Source of the DNA: a virus
Length of the DNA: 64,000 nucleotides
IMG/VR virus record: IMGVR_UViG_3300050821_013777
Location: 1-64,000 of that record
Reading direction: 5' to 3' (one strand)
The notes below the pieces were generated by a model. It ran no database searches. It was not told the origin of the DNA and saw only the letters and a program-made list of their open reading frames with translations. Position 1 is the stretch's first letter, and each line of letters opens with the position of its first letter. Shown one piece after another: positions 31,541-38,973 of this stretch. Both the position numbers and the translations under genes were made by a program.

Positions 31541-31804
31541 TTACCTGCGGGTCTTGCAGGCCACTTCGCCGCGCTCGCACAGCTGCTGCCGAGCGTCTTC
31601 GAGCATTCGCTTTGCTGCCTGCTTGTACCCACGCGGGATGCCTGAAGCGGCAGGCGTCCACACGTTGATTCTCCCGTTCTTTTGGATCGTACCGATCCAG
31701 GTCGGGAAGGGCAGCGTCTTGCCGGAGTCGACACGCAGCTCGTTCTTGTCGACCATGACGGTGAAGTATCCGGGATGGGCTGTGCCCTTTTCGATCTTCG
31801 CCAT
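31541..31804 (-). CDS. small protein, first gene of leftward operon
   Basis: 87 residues: beta-rich N-terminus (FTVMVDKNELRVDSG), then a basic helix. The TAAAGT -10 lies 7 bases before the ATG, so a leaderless transcript is expected. Function unknown. Confidence 0.55.
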   Translation of the reverse strand: MAKIEKGTAHPGYFTVMVDKNELRVDSGKTLPFPTWIGTIQKNGRINVWTPAASGIPRGYKQAAKRMLEDARQQLCERGEVACKTRR

Positions 31805-31811
31805 GCCCACC

Positions 31812-31839
31812 ACTTTACCCTCGATTTGACAGCCGCCAA
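31812..31839 (-). promoter_or_regulatory. leftward leaderless promoter overlapping the sRNA promoter
   Basis: Minus strand TTGGCG (31834-31839), 16 bp, TAAAGT (31812-31817), 7 bases to ATG 31804. The rightward TTGACA of the copy 2 RNA (31826-31831) lies within this spacer, so the two promoters should compete. Confidence 0.6.
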
Positions 31840-31860
31840 AATCTCCACGACACTGGCGTT

Positions 31861-31943
31861 CACATAGAGGGTTTCGTCCCTCACCTTTAGCGACTCGAAG
31901 ATCGGGCGCTCCTCCGCAGACAACTGCGGGCGAGCGCCCTTTT
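31861..31943 (+). ncRNA. small RNA or attenuated leader, copy 2
   Basis: About 83 bases: ACATAG, hairpin AGGG-TTTCG-TCCCT, the core shared with copy 1 (31889-31910, one difference), then terminator GGGCGCTCCTCCGCAG-ACAA-CTGCGG...GCGCCC with TTTTT. Own promoter TTGACA 29 bases before ACATAG. Precedes the virion gene at 31997. Confidence 0.65.
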
Positions 31944-31996
31944 TGCGTTTCTAGCCTCCGAGTCGCTCCAACACCCCCCACCCAGGAGCACTCGAA

Positions 31997-32668
31997 ATGC
32001 TGACGCAGAACGGACCCGGCGGACGCGGCTCCATCCCTGCGCTCGTGATGCGCACGGGTCTCATTCAACCGGTCGACCCGGCGAACGCGCGCCGCGACGT
32101 CCAAGCGAACCACGTGCGCGATGTGACCCACTGGCCGACCGATCAGATTCCCTCGCCCGACGGCATGGATTCGCTGCCACCGGCGATGCCGATGTCGACC
32201 GCGCCACAGATGACGCCGATCCCGGCGCCGTACAGCCCGCTGACGACTGCAGTCGCGCAGACCGTCGCGGCCGTGCCGCCGCAGCCGATCACCAACCTCT
32301 CGCCCGGCCCGATGCCACGACGGGAGAGCGACCGGCACCACTGGCATCACCAGCATCGGCACGTGCACCCGATGGTCGCCGACATCCAGCGGCTGCATCC
32401 CGGCGCGCGCTTGCACGGCGCCGACGACATCCTGCTCGGTGAGTGGAACGGCAAGCCGGTGGCGAAGTTCGAGATCGCTGCCTCGCCGCCCGCGAACGGT
32501 GCACAGGGCGCCATCTACGCGCTCCGCGACGCCGCCCGCCATCTCGTGCAGAGCGGGCTCGCAGCGCTGCCGCCGGAGCTTGTCGGTGGTCCGCTCGCGG
32601 CGCTCATGCGCGGCGGCGCCGTCGAGCTGCATTTTCAGAATGGGGTTGTCGCTCGAACGGCGCTCTGA
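31997..32668 (+). CDS. probable virion protein, His/Pro-rich
   Basis: 223 residues. Residues 50-110 are Pro/Met-rich, then an HHWHHQHRHVHP cluster (about 114-125), then an alpha/beta C-terminal domain (IYALRDAARHLVQSGLAAL). Shine-Dalgarno AGGAG in a C/A-rich leader. First gene after sRNA copy 2, near the major capsid candidates. Confidence 0.5.
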   Translation: MLTQNGPGGRGSIPALVMRTGLIQPVDPANARRDVQANHVRDVTHWPTDQIPSPDGMDSLPPAMPMSTAPQMTPIPAPYSPLTTAVAQTVAAVPPQPITNLSPGPMPRRESDRHHWHHQHRHVHPMVADIQRLHPGARLHGADDILLGEWNGKPVAKFEIAASPPANGAQGAIYALRDAARHLVQSGLAALPPELVGGPLAALMRGGAVELHFQNGVVARTAL

Positions 32669-32706
32669 CCCCCAACCCACACCAACACGACAGCAAGGAG
32701 ATCGAG

Positions 32707-32817
32707 ATGGCCAAGAAGAGGAAGTGCCGGTACGGCGTCAACAAGATCAAGGGGACCTGCCTCAAGCACAAGCGCACGGGCTTGAGCGGCTCGCGTCACC
32801 GTCGCAAGCGGCGCTAG
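32707..32817 (+). CDS. 36-residue highly basic peptide
   Basis: Read directly from ATG 32707 (AAGGAG upstream) to TAG 32815. About half Lys/Arg, with two Cys (KKRKCRYGVNKIKGTCLK). Such peptides can condense DNA in virions. In the operon between two virion genes. Confidence 0.6.
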   Translation: MAKKRKCRYGVNKIKGTCLKHKRTGLSGSRHRRKRR

Positions 32818-32865
32818 TTCCACCCCACCACACCCAAAACCACAACCCCAACAAAGGAACACATC

Positions 32866-33402
32866 ATGGCTCGACACAGGTTCCGCGGGTTCGGTGACGG
32901 CGGGGGAAATCCCGCCATCGCTGGTCCGCTCATCGGCGGCGGTGCCACGCAGATCGGCATCATGCTCGCTCACCTGCACGCGAAGAAGAATCCGGCGGCT
33001 CTCCGGCACTCGGGGATTCACGGGCTCGTCCTCGGCGGTCTCGTGGGCGGCGCGCTGGCGTTCACCCACAAGCATCGGCAGACGGGCATCAGCGCGCTCG
33101 TCACCGTCGGCATCATCACGCTGCCCCGCATCCTGGAGGGCTTCATGGGCCTCGGTCATCGCGACGAGACCATGAAAGGCTACGAGCTGGGGATCATCAC
33201 GCCCCAGGCGTACGAGGCTCTCTCGGGCGCAGGCGACGAGGCCGCTGTCCAGATCATGGACTCGGGCTCGGGCTCGACCGGAATGCTCGGAACGCACGTC
33301 GCGGAGGAAATCCATCCGATGGCGGGCGCGGGCGGCGCGGGCGAGTACGTCGAGATGCTCGGCAGCTCGGGCTTCGGCTCGAACTTCCTCAGCGCGCAGT
33401 AG
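32866..33402 (+). CDS. membrane virion protein candidate
   Basis: 178 residues. Gly-rich N-terminus and two hydrophobic stretches (LIGGGATQIGIMLAHL, GLVLGGLVGGALAF), then a polar C-terminal half. C/A-rich leader with AAGGAAC. Directly upstream of the major capsid candidate. Confidence 0.55.
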   Translation: MARHRFRGFGDGGGNPAIAGPLIGGGATQIGIMLAHLHAKKNPAALRHSGIHGLVLGGLVGGALAFTHKHRQTGISALVTVGIITLPRILEGFMGLGHRDETMKGYELGIITPQAYEALSGAGDEAAVQIMDSGSGSTGMLGTHVAEEIHPMAGAGGAGEYVEMLGSSGFGSNFLSAQ

Positions 33403-33479
33403 GCGCGATCGATTTTTCTGTGCGTCCGGCGAGCCGCTGCTCCGGCGCAGGTGACCAACTTCGGCGGCAAACCCACAAA

Positions 33480-33513
33480 GAGGGGGACCACACCGGCTAA
33501 GCCGACCCCCCTC
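33480..33513 (+). promoter_or_regulatory. stable leader hairpin before capsid candidate
   Basis: GAGGGGG pairs with CCCCCTC (with an inner CGGC/GCCG), ending just before the GAAGGAAC Shine-Dalgarno of 33529. Likely stabilises the mRNA or controls translation. Confidence 0.45.
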
Positions 33514-33528
33514 GAAGGAACAACTCAG

Positions 33529-34314
33529 ATGGCAAATACCGGCACACTGACTGTGCGAGTTCGGGGGGTTCCGTTCCCCATCGAGTTCGCGGACTGGACC
33601 CACGACCGCCTCTACGCCACCGTCGAGTTCGAAGGAACCGACAGCCAGGTGATCCAGGCGTTCATCGGCGCGCAGGGCGCCACGATCCCGGGCGGCGCGC
33701 GCACGCTGACCTCGGTGGACACCAACATCCCGCGCTCGGGTGACACCGGGTTGCAGGAGGGTTGGGAGATGCTGATCTACAGCATCCAGATCCAGATCGA
33801 CCGCGAGATGGCGCGCAATGCGTCCCAGCAGTTCTTCCAGCTGCAGGACCAGACCAACGTGGGCGGCGCGACGCAGTTCAGCCGCAACGTCCACCTCGGG
33901 GGCTACGACCCCAGCAACACCGCGGGCGGCGTGCTCTTCGACTTCCTCCGGAAGACCTACCACAAGTTCCAGGTCAACCAGAAGGTCCAGTCGGAGGGCC
34001 CGGTGTCCAAGTACCCGCAGGGGTCGGGCATCTCGGTCTTCGGCACCACGACGAACCTGGAGAACGCGAACAACGGCTTGCCGTCGCCGCGTGACCAGTC
34101 GGCGTTCGTGCTGCCGATCTGGCTCCGCCCGAACATCGCGTACGTGGCGCTCCTCGCGCCACAGGCGACGCTCGGCATCGGCGGCGCCTCGGTCGCGTCG
34201 GGCCCGCCGTTCCCGACGGTCGAGGGCTACTTCGACTGGTCGTCGATCCCGGCGACCAACATCGGGTTCGACGTGAAGGAGACCTTGGAGGGTCAGGAAG
34301 GCCCCCTCAACTAG
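33529..34314 (+). CDS. major capsid protein candidate
   Basis: 261 residues. Beta-rich throughout (GTLTVRVRGVPFPIEF, YATVEFEGTDSQVIQAF, SQQFFQLQDQTNVGGA). No membrane helix, and a strong Shine-Dalgarno after a leader hairpin. Flanked by membrane virion candidates and followed by a group I intron and a strong terminator, as expected for a highly expressed gene. Size suits the larger of two single jelly-roll capsid proteins (P23-77 VP17-like). No sequence match recognised. Confidence 0.5.
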   Translation: MANTGTLTVRVRGVPFPIEFADWTHDRLYATVEFEGTDSQVIQAFIGAQGATIPGGARTLTSVDTNIPRSGDTGLQEGWEMLIYSIQIQIDREMARNASQQFFQLQDQTNVGGATQFSRNVHLGGYDPSNTAGGVLFDFLRKTYHKFQVNQKVQSEGPVSKYPQGSGISVFGTTTNLENANNGLPSPRDQSAFVLPIWLRPNIAYVALLAPQATLGIGGASVASGPPFPTVEGYFDWSSIPATNIGFDVKETLEGQEGPLN

Positions 34315-34632
34315 CGATAGTTGAGTGAAGAACTCGGTGAATTGCTGGAAACTCCTTAAGCCATGAACACCACAACGCAGCCGAAAACGGCAATCGTGAC
34401 GGTTCGAAAAGTTCACGGATTGGACAATCAGCAGCCAAGCCTCACTCGCGTGGGGAAGGTTCAGAGACTAGGGGGCAACCCCGTAGGGTCCAAGCGGATC
34501 CGAAGTGCCGAGCACCTGTTCGCAGGTGGTGATGTAGTCCGACCTGAATCGAAAGATTCAGAGGTGTGCTGGAAGCGAGCACACCGCAACGTGGCCAGCT
34601 TCTGCGCCGCCCCGTCGTCTGATCGAGAGCTG
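34309..34632 (+). ncRNA. group I intron (subgroup IA)
   Basis: About 324 bases, ORF-less. P3 CTCGGT (34333-34338) with GCCGAG (34507-34512). Conserved GTTCAGAGACTA (34459-34470) and P7 GACTA/TAGTC (34535-34539). P7.1 GGGG/CCCC and P7.2 GGGTCC-AAGC-GGATCC, both typical of IA. P8 CACCTG-TTCG-CAGGTG. P9 CTGAATC-GAAA-GATTCAG. P9.1 GGTGTGCT/AGCACACC. AACTAG occurs at both ends (34309 and 34633), so splicing after CTC would regenerate the stop codon. Exact splice sites are inferred. Confidence 0.85.
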
Positions 34633-34657
34633 AACTAGGCTCGATCCGAACGACAAG

Positions 34658-34693
34658 AAAACCCCCGACGCTCGAAAGAGTGTCGGGGGTTTT
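34658..34693. terminator. strong bidirectional terminator
   Basis: AAAACCCCCGACGCTC, loop GAAA, GAGTGTCGGGGGTTTT: a 16-bp stem with A/T tracts on both sides. Serves the capsid operon from the left and the convergent endonuclease gene from the right. Confidence 0.85.
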
Positions 34694-34698
34694 CTCTT

Positions 34699-36009
34699 TT
34701 ACAGCCCATTCATCCCAGGTGGATACGGGACGCCTTTTTTACCGAACAGTTCGGGGTGCTCTTCTTGTAGATGTCGTGCGAGTTGTACGGCGTGCTTGTA
34801 GCGTCTCCACCCAGCGACGATCGCGACGCCTTGCTCAGTCAGCTGGCCGTTCTTCAGCAGACCCCAGCGGCCGAACGCACCTACTGGCGCGCGTACTCCT
34901 CGATCTACTTCGTCAAGACGTTCAGCACGCTCGCCGAACGCGAGAAGTAGTCGAACGCGGTTCATGGAGTGGACGAAGGCCCTTGCGTCGAGGAGCTGCA
35001 GCATCTCTCCGGCGCGCAGTGTGATGTGCGTGCCTTCATCAGTGTTTCGATGGTAGCTGCCTGCCTCGAAGGTCCAGCCGAACGCCTCAGCGAGCGCACG
35101 CTTGACAACTCGGTGCTCAGCGGCGTGCCCTGCGAGACGCAAGTCCTTGCTATTCTTTCCGTCTACGAACGCCCCGTCCCCGTCTAGCCATCCGAGCGCG
35201 AATTCTCGTGCAGCGTCGGGTGAAGGGAACGGCGCAGCGAAGATCTGCGCAAGCGCGACGCGCGCTATCCGCAGCAGCGGGCTCGACTTCCGCACGTGAA
35301 TGATGCCAGCATTTTCGCCTCGTCCAGGTGCGCGAGCGCGCTCGGCTACAATCTCGACGCCAAGAGCCTCATACTTCTGGCGCGCGTGCACAGCAGGTTC
35401 GTCCCAGGCGTGCAGCACCTCCAGCGAAAGTCGTGATCGGGGCAGCCCCCACTGGGCGAGCAAATCAATCGCGTGAGCCAGCAGTAGTGGGTTCGTGTTC
35501 GCAAAGGTGAAGTCGACGGCCTCTTGCCCCTTCGTTCCCTCAGCCTGCCAGAGACCTAGCACACGATAGACGGCCAGTGGTGGCGGAACACGGGTCAGCT
35601 CGAACGGCGGCTCGTGCTGGTTCCAGATCGACAGGGCCCCCCCTGCACCATCGACGGGAAAGTAGCTCTCGTGCGTGACATGTGGCAGCCAGTCGAAAGC
35701 ACTGTCTGCTCGGGGCCGCGCAGCGTACGGCTCGGCGCTCTCCGCCTCGACGTGCAGTACGGTGCCGCGCTCGATCCCCGGCGCGCAGTATCGCGGCAGC
35801 GTGACATCGACGGACGCCCGCGACGGCGGCCGGCGGGCGTACGCGAAGAATGGCGTGCTGCTGTTCACACGCAGACGCAGCCACCCTGGCGCCTGAAACG
35901 TCCCATCGAGCGTCCTGTATTCAGCGGGTATTGTCATGCAAGGCGACGTCCCCGTACCAACATTCGCTTTCTTTCCCTGGAAATACGCGACGACGCTGAA
36001 CTTGACCAT
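34699..36009 (-). CDS. LAGLIDADG homing endonuclease
   Basis: 436 residues. Two LAGLIDADG helices: VLGLWQAEGT (about 150-159) and ALGWLDGDGAF (271-281), each with the acidic catalytic residue, plus intervening beta regions. The first 140 residues are extra and unrecognised. The gene lies next to, but outside and antisense to, the group I intron, so it may mobilise itself or the intron. A TAAACT -10 lies 9 bases before the ATG. Confidence 0.75.
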   Translation of the reverse strand: MVKFSVVAYFQGKKANVGTGTSPCMTIPAEYRTLDGTFQAPGWLRLRVNSSTPFFAYARRPPSRASVDVTLPRYCAPGIERGTVLHVEAESAEPYAARPRADSAFDWLPHVTHESYFPVDGAGGALSIWNQHEPPFELTRVPPPLAVYRVLGLWQAEGTKGQEAVDFTFANTNPLLLAHAIDLLAQWGLPRSRLSLEVLHAWDEPAVHARQKYEALGVEIVAERARAPGRGENAGIIHVRKSSPLLRIARVALAQIFAAPFPSPDAAREFALGWLDGDGAFVDGKNSKDLRLAGHAAEHRVVKRALAEAFGWTFEAGSYHRNTDEGTHITLRAGEMLQLLDARAFVHSMNRVRLLLAFGERAERLDEVDRGVRAPVGAFGRWGLLKNGQLTEQGVAIVAGWRRYKHAVQLARHLQEEHPELFGKKGVPYPPGMNGL

Positions 36010-36092
36010 TTGAAGGTAAGTTTAGCACCGCCGTCAATCGCCCGTCTGTGGTCGATTACACGAAGCTGGCTTTCCGGAGCAGTCGGGCCAGT

Positions 36093-36122
36093 TTGCCTTC
36101 CACCCCGCACCCGTCCTATCAT
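36093..36122 (+). promoter_or_regulatory. leaderless promoter for second capsid candidate
   Basis: TTGCCT, 18 bp, TATCAT, then 8 bases to ATG 36131. Confidence 0.65.
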
Positions 36123-36130
36123 CGCTTTCT

Positions 36131-36625
36131 ATGAGCGTCGGCGACATCTCTCCTGGTCTCGAAGCGATGATGGTCCAGCTCGGGCCGTGGATTCACCACA
36201 TCAAGGCGGCCCTCGATCCGCTGCTCGGGCAGCCGATCATCCGCATGCCCTATTCGCTGCCGCTCGCGCAGGCGCAGGTCATCCCGCCGGGTGGACAGAA
36301 CGTCGTGCTCAACTCGACGTCGTTCACCTTCAACCTCGAATGGCCGATGGAAGTGCACGAGGTGAAGTTCTCGCAGGACATCGCGCACACCTACCGCGAC
36401 TGGCAGGTGTACATCCAGGATCAGACGTTCAACCAGCCGCTGCAGAAGAACGCGTCGTCGGTGGCCGATCTCGTCGACGACAACACCGGCAAGTGGGTCT
36501 GGCGGTTTCCCTGGACGATTCGTCCGAAGGGTGGCGCGATGAACGTGGCCGTGAACAACCTCGACACGGTGAACCCGATCACCGTCGACATGTCGTTCCT
36601 CGGCTTCCTGATGATCCCACGGTAG
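36131..36625 (+). CDS. minor capsid protein candidate, jelly-roll like
   Basis: 164 residues, strongly beta (NVVLNSTSFTFNLEW, GAMNVAVNNLDTVNPITV, MSFLGFLMI) with few charges. The size equals the smaller capsid protein of P23-77-type viruses (about 170). Followed by structural and transglycosylase genes. Functional assignment is by size, composition and context only. Confidence 0.5.
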   Translation: MSVGDISPGLEAMMVQLGPWIHHIKAALDPLLGQPIIRMPYSLPLAQAQVIPPGGQNVVLNSTSFTFNLEWPMEVHEVKFSQDIAHTYRDWQVYIQDQTFNQPLQKNASSVADLVDDNTGKWVWRFPWTIRPKGGAMNVAVNNLDTVNPITVDMSFLGFLMIPR

Positions 36626-36630
36626 TCGCG

Positions 36631-37092
36631 ATGGCCGAAGGCCGTTCATTCTCTGAGCTGGCAGGCAGTGGGGTCCTTGGCGGCCCGCGCGCGGGCTCGC
36701 GCTCGACACCGAACCAGGTCCCCACACCGAACTCCGAGCCGCTCGGCGCGAAGACGGGTGCACCGCCACGCGTGCGCTTCTACTCGACGAAGATCATCCC
36801 ATTTACTGCGATCGGCGTGCGGGGCGCTGAGCCGACGCAGATCATTCCGCCGACGCCGCCAAATCGTCTCATCACGCTGACCGCACCGTTCGTCGGGTTC
36901 ACGATCTACATCGGCGACTCGGGCGTCTCTCCTACCACTGGACTGGCACTGCCGCCGGGCCGTGACTATCAGGCGCAGCTGGTCGGTCTGCAGGAACTGT
37001 ACGCTGTGACGGACGCACCCATCTATATGACGCTGCAGATTCAAGTGTCGCCGATCCTGTTCGCGGAGCGTGAGCGAAAGACCGAGCTGTAG
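36631..37092 (+). CDS. probable virion protein, beta-rich
   Basis: 153 residues. Gly/Ser/Pro-rich N-terminus (about 45 residues), then beta strands (LITLTAPFVGFTIYIGDSG, IYMTLQIQVSPILF). Follows the 36131 capsid candidate by five bases. Possibly a vertex or cement protein. Confidence 0.5.
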   Translation: MAEGRSFSELAGSGVLGGPRAGSRSTPNQVPTPNSEPLGAKTGAPPRVRFYSTKIIPFTAIGVRGAEPTQIIPPTPPNRLITLTAPFVGFTIYIGDSGVSPTTGLALPPGRDYQAQLVGLQELYAVTDAPIYMTLQIQVSPILFAERERKTEL

Positions 37093-37104
37093 GAGCGCAC
37101 GCAG

Positions 37105-37692
37105 GTGATCCCCCTGGCGTTGCTCGCGATGACGGGACTGATCGTCGCGGCCTACAAACTGACGAACGACCACAATCTCGCGCGCATCGCTGCTGGCACA
37201 GGGCTGCCGCTGCAGTACGTACAGTTCGCGGCGAAGGCAGCCCACGCGAATGGGGTGCCGCTCGAATGGGTCCTGGCGACGATCATCGTCGAGTCGAAGG
37301 GAAACCCTCGTGCTCGCGGCGACGCTGGCGGAAAATCTGTAGGATTGATGCAGGTCAACGTCGTGGCGAACGCAAAGGTTCTGGCGAACGCGGGTGTGAC
37401 TTCCACACAGATGTTCGATCCGGCTACGAATATCCGCATCGGCACACAACTACTCGCCGGGTTCAAACAGCGCGTACTTGATGCGCTCGTCGGCCACGCA
37501 CCGTCGCTACCACTCGACGAGTTGACTCGCCTCGAATACAAGGGGCCAAAGTCCATCGAAGGTGCCATCCGAAGTGGCAGGAACCCGCTCACGGCGTATC
37601 CTGACGCGCCACAGGCCGTTACGCGTTGGCGAGAGGCGCTTGCGACGGTCCGAGCAGCAGCTGGACCGCAGACGATTCGCGTCTTCTCGTAG
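37105..37692 (+). CDS. membrane-anchored lytic transglycosylase
   Basis: 195 residues, GTG start. N-terminal helix (PLALLAMTGLIVAAY), then an SLT-like domain: WVLATIIVESKGNP with the catalytic Glu, KSVGLMQVN, and FDPATNIRIGTQLLAGF. In a virion operon it most likely opens peptidoglycan during genome entry, as in PRD1-type phages, rather than at lysis. Confidence 0.75.
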   Translation: MIPLALLAMTGLIVAAYKLTNDHNLARIAAGTGLPLQYVQFAAKAAHANGVPLEWVLATIIVESKGNPRARGDAGGKSVGLMQVNVVANAKVLANAGVTSTQMFDPATNIRIGTQLLAGFKQRVLDALVGHAPSLPLDELTRLEYKGPKSIEGAIRSGRNPLTAYPDAPQAVTRWREALATVRAAAGPQTIRVFS

Positions 37693-37702
37693 AGGGGTCG
37701 CG

Positions 37703-37844
37703 GCTCCGGCGGCGCATCGCGTGTACCGCCGGAGCTACTGTTTCCCCGCGGTACTGTCTTCTGCCACTTCTTCGAGTGGTGGCAGTCTCCGGGGCGACGA
37801 TTTGAGCGCGGCCGAGACGTAGACTACCACGGCCGGGCGCTTTT
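37703..37844 (+). terminator. hairpin-rich non-coding segment ending in a terminator
   Basis: The 189 bases between genes 37693 and 37881 hold three stems: GCTCCGGCGG/CCGCCGGAGC (37703-37735), CTGCCAC/GTGGCAG (about 37764-37790), and GCGCGGCCG/CGGCCGGGCGC followed by TTTT (to 37844). It separates the transglycosylase gene from the promoter at 37843. A small RNA here is possible but no second promoter is evident. Confidence 0.5.
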
Positions 37845-37872
37845 GACCCCGGCTGCCCCCCTGGTGTAGCCT
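37843..37872 (+). promoter_or_regulatory. leaderless promoter for the 37882 operon
   Basis: TTGACC, 18 bp, TAGCCT, 9 bases to ATG 37882. The -35 begins in the terminator T-run. Confidence 0.65.
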
Positions 37873-37881
37873 GATCGCACG

Positions 37882-38349
37882 ATGATCGTCCGCACGTACG
37901 TGGTCAAGATGCCGACTGCCGTGTCCACGGTGCCGCTGGACATCCTGGTGCAGAACAACCCTGGCTCGCAGTCCGCACCTGTCGTGGCTGGCAGCGACGG
38001 CGCCTACTACGAGGTGCTCGGCCGCCCGTTTCGCATCCCCGTGCTCGCATCTGCAGGGCAGGCCGGTGGCTTCGTCTCGCCACTGCGTCTCGGCTTCTCG
38101 ATCGCGATCACTCCATACGCGGCGGCCATCTCGGCAGCTGTGCCGGGCGCGCAGCTCTCAGCGTCGCTCGCGAGCTTGTCGAGCACGGATGCAGGTCCGT
38201 CGATCGCGCTACCCGCGTTTCCTGATCCGGCTGGCGGCCCGTCGCTGCGCCTCGTGGGTGGCATCGCGACGGCAGGATTGTTCTTCATCGTGTCGCTGTT
38301 CGTGGCCGAAGCCAAAGACGCTGATCGATCGGGGACGTCGGGGAGCTGA
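37882..38349 (+). CDS. membrane-anchored virion protein candidate
   Basis: 155 residues. Beta-rich N-terminal domain (VRTYVVKMPTAVSTVPLDIL), Ser/Ala linker, and one helix near the C-terminus (GGIATAGLFFIVSLFVAEA). Stop overlaps the next ATG. Confidence 0.55.
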   Translation: MIVRTYVVKMPTAVSTVPLDILVQNNPGSQSAPVVAGSDGAYYEVLGRPFRIPVLASAGQAGGFVSPLRLGFSIAITPYAAAISAAVPGAQLSASLASLSSTDAGPSIALPAFPDPAGGPSLRLVGGIATAGLFFIVSLFVAEAKDADRSGTSGS

Positions 38350-38798
38350 TGATCTCCTCGAACCTCGGCGCCGGCTACGCGCTCGTCACGTACCCTCCGG
38401 ACTGGAACCCGAACGAGGGGGGCGGCCCAGTTCGCCGCGCGCCTGGCTCGAACGTCGAGGTCGCGCACGCCGGCAACACCGTGTACCGCACGCCGAACAC
38501 GAACGTCATCGAGGCAGAGCCCGGCGCGCGCTGGCCGGGTGACCTCTCGAAGATGATGTTCCTGCCCGACGGCCGTCTCGTACCGGCGACGGCCGCTGCC
38601 TACGATATGTTCCGCGGCGCAGATGATCCGTTCGTACGTGGCAAGTTCAGTGTGAAGGTCAAGCGCTCGATCGGCGCGAGCGTGGTGGCGATCGTCGGCG
38701 CCGGCTTCGGTGCGGCGCTGGCGCCCAGCGACCGACGCGTGGCGGGCACGGTGGTGGGTGCAGTCGCCGGAGGAATCCTCGGGCTGATCTTCGGGTAG
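38349..38798 (+). CDS. membrane-anchored virion protein candidate
   Basis: 149 residues. Polar head with repeated Asn/Pro/Gly, then a Gly/Ala-rich C-terminal hydrophobic region (SVVAIVGAGFGAALA, GTVVGAVAGGILGLIF), likely one hairpin or two helices. Confidence 0.55.
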   Translation: MISSNLGAGYALVTYPPDWNPNEGGGPVRRAPGSNVEVAHAGNTVYRTPNTNVIEAEPGARWPGDLSKMMFLPDGRLVPATAAAYDMFRGADDPFVRGKFSVKVKRSIGASVVAIVGAGFGAALAPSDRRVAGTVVGAVAGGILGLIFG

Positions 38799-38802
38799 AG
38801 CG

Positions 38803-38973
38803 ATGGTCACGCTCGCGCGCCCCCTCGGTTCATTCTCCGCCGACGCCAGGACCGCAGTCCAACAGGCGCCAGGGTACTTCATGGCCTGGTACACGGTGAA
38901 GTCGGTTGGCCTCTGTGTCGCCGTCGCAGCGCTGGCGTTCGTGATCGGGAGAGCAGGACGCAAATGTTCCTAG
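38803..38973 (+). CDS. 56-residue single-helix membrane protein
   Basis: ATG 38803 to TAG 38971, overlapping the next gene by 10 bases. Polar N-terminus, helix SVGLCVAVAALAFVIG, basic end (RAGRKCS). Confidence 0.55.
   Translation: MVTLARPLGSFSADARTAVQQAPGYFMAWYTVKSVGLCVAVAALAFVIGRAGRKCS

Noticed and set aside
33403-33450. Terminator after 33402
   Set aside because: Only a 5-bp stem overlapping the stop codon precedes the TTTTT, too weak to call.
32635-34416. 593-codon open frame on the minus strand
   Set aside because: Antisense to three virion genes in the frame that high-GC coding strands leave open; Arg/Leu/Val-rich shadow sequence.
34363-34638. 91-codon ORF after the capsid candidate
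   Set aside because: It lies wholly inside the group I intron, and its codons coincide with conserved intron helices. No Shine-Dalgarno and no protein-like composition.
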